Shown here in pieces: positions 40,995 through 43,295 of a DNA stretch of 43,295 bases. The stretch lies in contig CAJTVR010000019.1 in assembly GCA_910580075.1 (NCBI GenBank), positions 1 through 43,295 of the forward strand, in the 5' to 3' direction. The translations under genes and the position numbers were made by a program. Position 1 is the first letter of the stretch; each line of letters opens with the position of its first letter. The notes beneath the pieces were generated by a model, which did no database searches, was not told where the DNA came from, and saw nothing but the letters and a program-made list of their open reading frames with translations. The stretch is from an uncultured Eubacterium sp. (GTDB lineage: Bacteria; Bacillota; Clostridia; Lachnospirales; Lachnospiraceae).

Positions 40995-41718
40995 TATGCT
41001 GCTAAAGATGATCGGAACCTTTCATTATATGCTGAAGTTCCCGGAAACAGAACAGGAAATCTGGTATATCGGAGGTGCCGATGTGCTGCCATCTCCGCTG
41101 GAGCCGGAAAAAGAAATGGAATGTATCCAGAAACTGGCTGGGGAAGGCAGAGAAACAGAAGAAGCCAAAAGCCTTTTAATAGAGCATAATCTGCGGCTGG
41201 TTGTTTACATAGCTAAAAAATTTGACAATACAGGAGTGGGTGTGGAGGATCTGATTTCCATTGGAACCATTGGCCTGATTAAAGCAATTAACACATTTAA
41301 TCCTTCCAAAAATATTAAACTCGCTACCTATGCATCGCGCTGTATCGAGAATGAGATTCTGATGCATCTGCGCAGAACGAGCAAGACCAAACTAGAAGTA
41401 TCAATAGATGAGCCGTTAAATGTAGACTGGGATGGAAATGAGCTGCTTTTGTCCGACATTCTGGGCACAGATGATGACATCATTTCCAAAGACATGGAAT
41501 CCGAGGTAGAAAAAAAGCTGCTGCGCAATGCGGTAGACCGTCTGTCCGGGCGGGAGCGCATGATTGTGGAGCTGCGGTTTGGCTACAATACGCCGGAAGG
41601 AAATGAGATGACGCAGAAAGAAGTCGCAGATCTTCTGGGAATTTCGCAGTCATATATTTCGAGGCTGGAAAAAAAGATTATGAAAAGGCTCCGGAAAGAA
41701 ATTGTGAGGTTTGAGTAG
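40978..41718 (+). CDS. sigE: RNA polymerase sporulation sigma factor sigma-E
   Basis: This 246-residue mother-cell sigma factor is made as an inactive precursor. The N-terminal pro-region (MKRTGSMLLKMIGTFHYML) is followed by EIWYIGGADVLPSPLEP, the usual junction cleaved by SpoIIGA. Region 2 shows LIEHNLRLVVYIAKKFDNTG, GTIGLIKAINTFNPSKNIK and YASRCIENEILMHLRR. Region 4 has RERMIVELRFGYNTPEG and the helix-turn-helix TQKEVADLLGISQSYISRL. AGGAGG lies six bases before ATG 40978, inside spoIIGA. sigG, which often follows sigE, is not here; a beta-CASP gene with its own promoter follows instead. Confidence 0.97.
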   Translation: MKRTGSMLLKMIGTFHYMLKFPETEQEIWYIGGADVLPSPLEPEKEMECIQKLAGEGRETEEAKSLLIEHNLRLVVYIAKKFDNTGVGVEDLISIGTIGLIKAINTFNPSKNIKLATYASRCIENEILMHLRRTSKTKLEVSIDEPLNVDWDGNELLLSDILGTDDDIISKDMESEVEKKLLRNAVDRLSGRERMIVELRFGYNTPEGNEMTQKEVADLLGISQSYISRLEKKIMKRLRKEIVRFE

Positions 41719-41723
41719 GCGTC

Positions 41724-41752
41724 TTTACACGGCCTGTTTTATTTAGTATAAT
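41724..41752 (+). promoter_or_regulatory. promoter of the beta-CASP gene
   Basis: TTTACA (41724-41729) and TATAAT (41747-41752) are 17 bases apart, 77 bp before the ATG. An ATCAGG/CCTGAT hairpin lies in the leader at about 41785-41806. Confidence 0.65.
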
Positions 41753-41828
41753 AATACCATAATTACCCATAAAGAACGGTGTTCATCAGGAGAAATTCTG
41801 CCTGATACAGGGGAAAGGAGACGGTATT

Positions 41829-43295
41829 ATGCTATTAGAATTTTTAGGAGCTGCGCACGAGGTTACAGGAAGCTGTCACTTTATACAGTCAGCAGGAAAA
41901 AGCATGCTGGTGGACTGCGGTATGGAACAGGGACCGGATTTATATGAAAACCAGGAAATACCGGTCAATTCTGCGGCGATAGATTATGTATTTGTAACAC
42001 ATGCCCACATTGACCATTCCGGACTGCTGCCTCTTTTATACAGTCATGGATTCCGTGGCAAAATCTTTGCTACAAAAGCCACCTGTGAGCTTTGTAACAT
42101 TATGTTAAAAGACAGTGCCCACATTCAGATGTTTGAAGCAGAGTGGCGCAACCGCAAAGCAAGGCGTGCAGGAAAAAAAGAAGTAACTCCTCTTTATGAT
42201 ATGGATGATGCCATTGGTGTACTGCAGCATTTTATTCCGTGCGAATATGATGCACAGATTGAAATTGACGGAGATGTAAAAGTGCGCTTTGTCGATGCCG
42301 GGCATCTGCTTGGCTCTTCCAGTGTTGAATTGTGGATTACCGAAGAAGAGCAGACAAGAAAACTGGTATTTTCCGGTGATCTTGGAACCGGGAACCGGCC
42401 GCTTATAAGAAACCCTGAGTACATTAAAGATGCAGACTATGTAGTGATGGAGTCTACATATGGAAACAAGCTGCATGCTGCACCGCCGGATTACGCAGTT
42501 ACATTAGCAGAAGTGATTAAAGATACGTTTATCCGGGGCGGAAATGTCGTAATACCGGCTTTTTCCGTAGGCCGTACCCAGGAACTGCTGTTTTTCATGC
42601 GCAGAATCAAAGCGGAGCATCTGCTGCCGGGATTTGAAGATTTTGAAGTGTACGTAGACAGTCCGCTGTCAGTAGAGGCGACCAATGTTTTTCACAAAAA
42701 TAATGAAATCTGCTTTAATGAAGAAGCCAGAAAACTGATTGCATCCGGCATCAATCCGATTCGTTTTGATGGATTAAAAACATCTGTCACAAGCGACGAA
42801 TCCAGGGCCATTAACTTTATAAAATATCCGATTGTCATTATATCTGCATCCGGTATGTGTGAGGCTGGCCGCATCCGGCATCATTTAAAACATAACCTGT
42901 GGCGGAATGATTCAACTATTGTATTCGTCGGATACCAGGTGCCGGGCACGCTTGGAAATTTTCTGTTAAACGGCACAAAAAAAGTAAAGCTGTTTGGTGA
43001 AACGGTAGAAGTAAAAGCAAAAATATTAAATCTTCCAGGCATCAGCGGACACGCAGACAAAGACCAGCTGACCCGGTGGGCAGGAGCCTTTGAAGAAAGC
43101 AGGCCAAAGAAATTTTTCATTGTACACGGTGAAGACACGCTGACAGATGCGTTTGCAGAACATCTTCATCAGACATTCGGCTATGATGCACAGGCACCGT
43201 ACAGCGGGGACACGTTTGACCTGTTAACCGGACTTCAGATGAAGCAGGGACAGCGGAAACGGATTGAAAGAGAACACCGCATAAAATCTGTAAAA
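41829..43295 (+). CDS. MBL-fold beta-CASP nuclease-family protein, partial
   Basis: The frame from ATG 41829 (AAAGGAG upstream) is open for 489 codons to the window edge. It shows MLLEFLGAAHEVTGSCHFIQ, the metal motif THAHIDHSGLLPLL, then VDAGHLLGSSSVEL, FSGDLGTGNRPL and ESTYGNKLH. The beta-CASP part has VVIPAFSVGRTQELLF, YVDSPLSVEATNVF, ISASGMCEAGRIRHHL and GISGHADKDQL. This family includes archaeal/bacterial CPSF73-like RNases, so an RNA endo- or exonuclease role in the cytoplasm is likely, with two zinc ions. The C-terminal RNA-specificity motif (HGED) is present near the end. The stop lies beyond the window. Confidence 0.9.
   Translation, partial: MLLEFLGAAHEVTGSCHFIQSAGKSMLVDCGMEQGPDLYENQEIPVNSAAIDYVFVTHAHIDHSGLLPLLYSHGFRGKIFATKATCELCNIMLKDSAHIQMFEAEWRNRKARRAGKKEVTPLYDMDDAIGVLQHFIPCEYDAQIEIDGDVKVRFVDAGHLLGSSSVELWITEEEQTRKLVFSGDLGTGNRPLIRNPEYIKDADYVVMESTYGNKLHAAPPDYAVTLAEVIKDTFIRGGNVVIPAFSVGRTQELLFFMRRIKAEHLLPGFEDFEVYVDSPLSVEATNVFHKNNEICFNEEARKLIASGINPIRFDGLKTSVTSDESRAINFIKYPIVIISASGMCEAGRIRHHLKHNLWRNDSTIVFVGYQVPGTLGNFLLNGTKKVKLFGETVEVKAKILNLPGISGHADKDQLTRWAGAFEESRPKKFFIVHGEDTLTDAFAEHLHQTFGYDAQAPYSGDTFDLLTGLQMKQGQRKRIEREHRIKSVK

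Overview
This window looks like the chromosome of a spore-forming, Gram-positive member of the Clostridia, most likely a Lachnospiraceae-type gut bacterium. The evidence is the content: a division and cell-wall cluster that runs into spoIIGA-sigE, a Spo0E-family protein, a DUF1540 protein, strong AGGAGG ribosome binding sites, and large secreted BspA-type leucine-rich proteins. The taxonomic call is inference from gene content, since no rRNA is present. No tRNA, rRNA or CRISPR array was recognised.

Positions 1 to about 20,400 form a decayed accessory region. From left to right it holds an IS3-family end with a nonsense codon in orfA, a small Cys/Gly-rich protein, an IS200-type element with a frameshifted tnpA, a serine recombinase followed by two similar dyads, a small secreted protein, and an IS66 element with perfect ends and an 8-bp target duplication but broken transposase genes. 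After these come large secreted proteins. One is a 1269-aa BspA-LRR/Ig-like/helical/InlB-like/FN3-like protein. A second BspA protein is split by a frameshift at a T7 tract. A GLUG/Ig-like/helical gene is split into three frames. Last is an SGNH hydrolase with two Ig-like domains. Fragments of paralogues of the 1269-aa protein lie in three spacers, so the locus was once a larger array that has recombined and decayed. An IS4-superfamily transposase with a broken C-terminus and a C-terminal tyrosine-recombinase fragment close the region.

Positions 20,400 to 28,020 hold ordinary housekeeping genes: a SEC-C protein, a VOC/glyoxalase-fold protein, a dCache-HAMP methyl-accepting chemotaxis protein followed by five 35-bp tandem repeats, a small membrane protein, thrS, a DUF1540 protein, a zinc-dependent phospholipase C-like protein and a Spo0E-like phosphatase preceded by two Spo0A-box-like sequences.

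Positions 28,020 to 41,720 are the dcw cluster: mraZ, rsmH, ftsL, two class B penicillin-binding proteins (FtsI/PbpB-like, then SpoVD-like), mraY, murD, ftsW, ftsQ/divIB, ftsZ, spoIIGA and sigE. It opens with a good sigma-A promoter followed by three 10-bp repeats that look like MraZ operator boxes. MurD and MraY make peptidoglycan precursors, FtsW and the class B PBPs polymerise and crosslink at the septum, FtsL/FtsQ/FtsZ assemble the divisome, and SpoIIGA activates pro-sigma-E after asymmetric division. murG, murE, murF and sigG are absent from the stretch. The window ends inside a beta-CASP metallo-beta-lactamase-fold gene that has its own promoter.

The most interesting signals are the homopolymer tracts in the surface-protein genes (G9, G6T6 and a frameshifting T7), the paralogue remnants around them, and several structured intergenic elements: dyads after the recombinase, a hairpin over the spoVD ribosome binding site, and alternative stems before spoIIGA.
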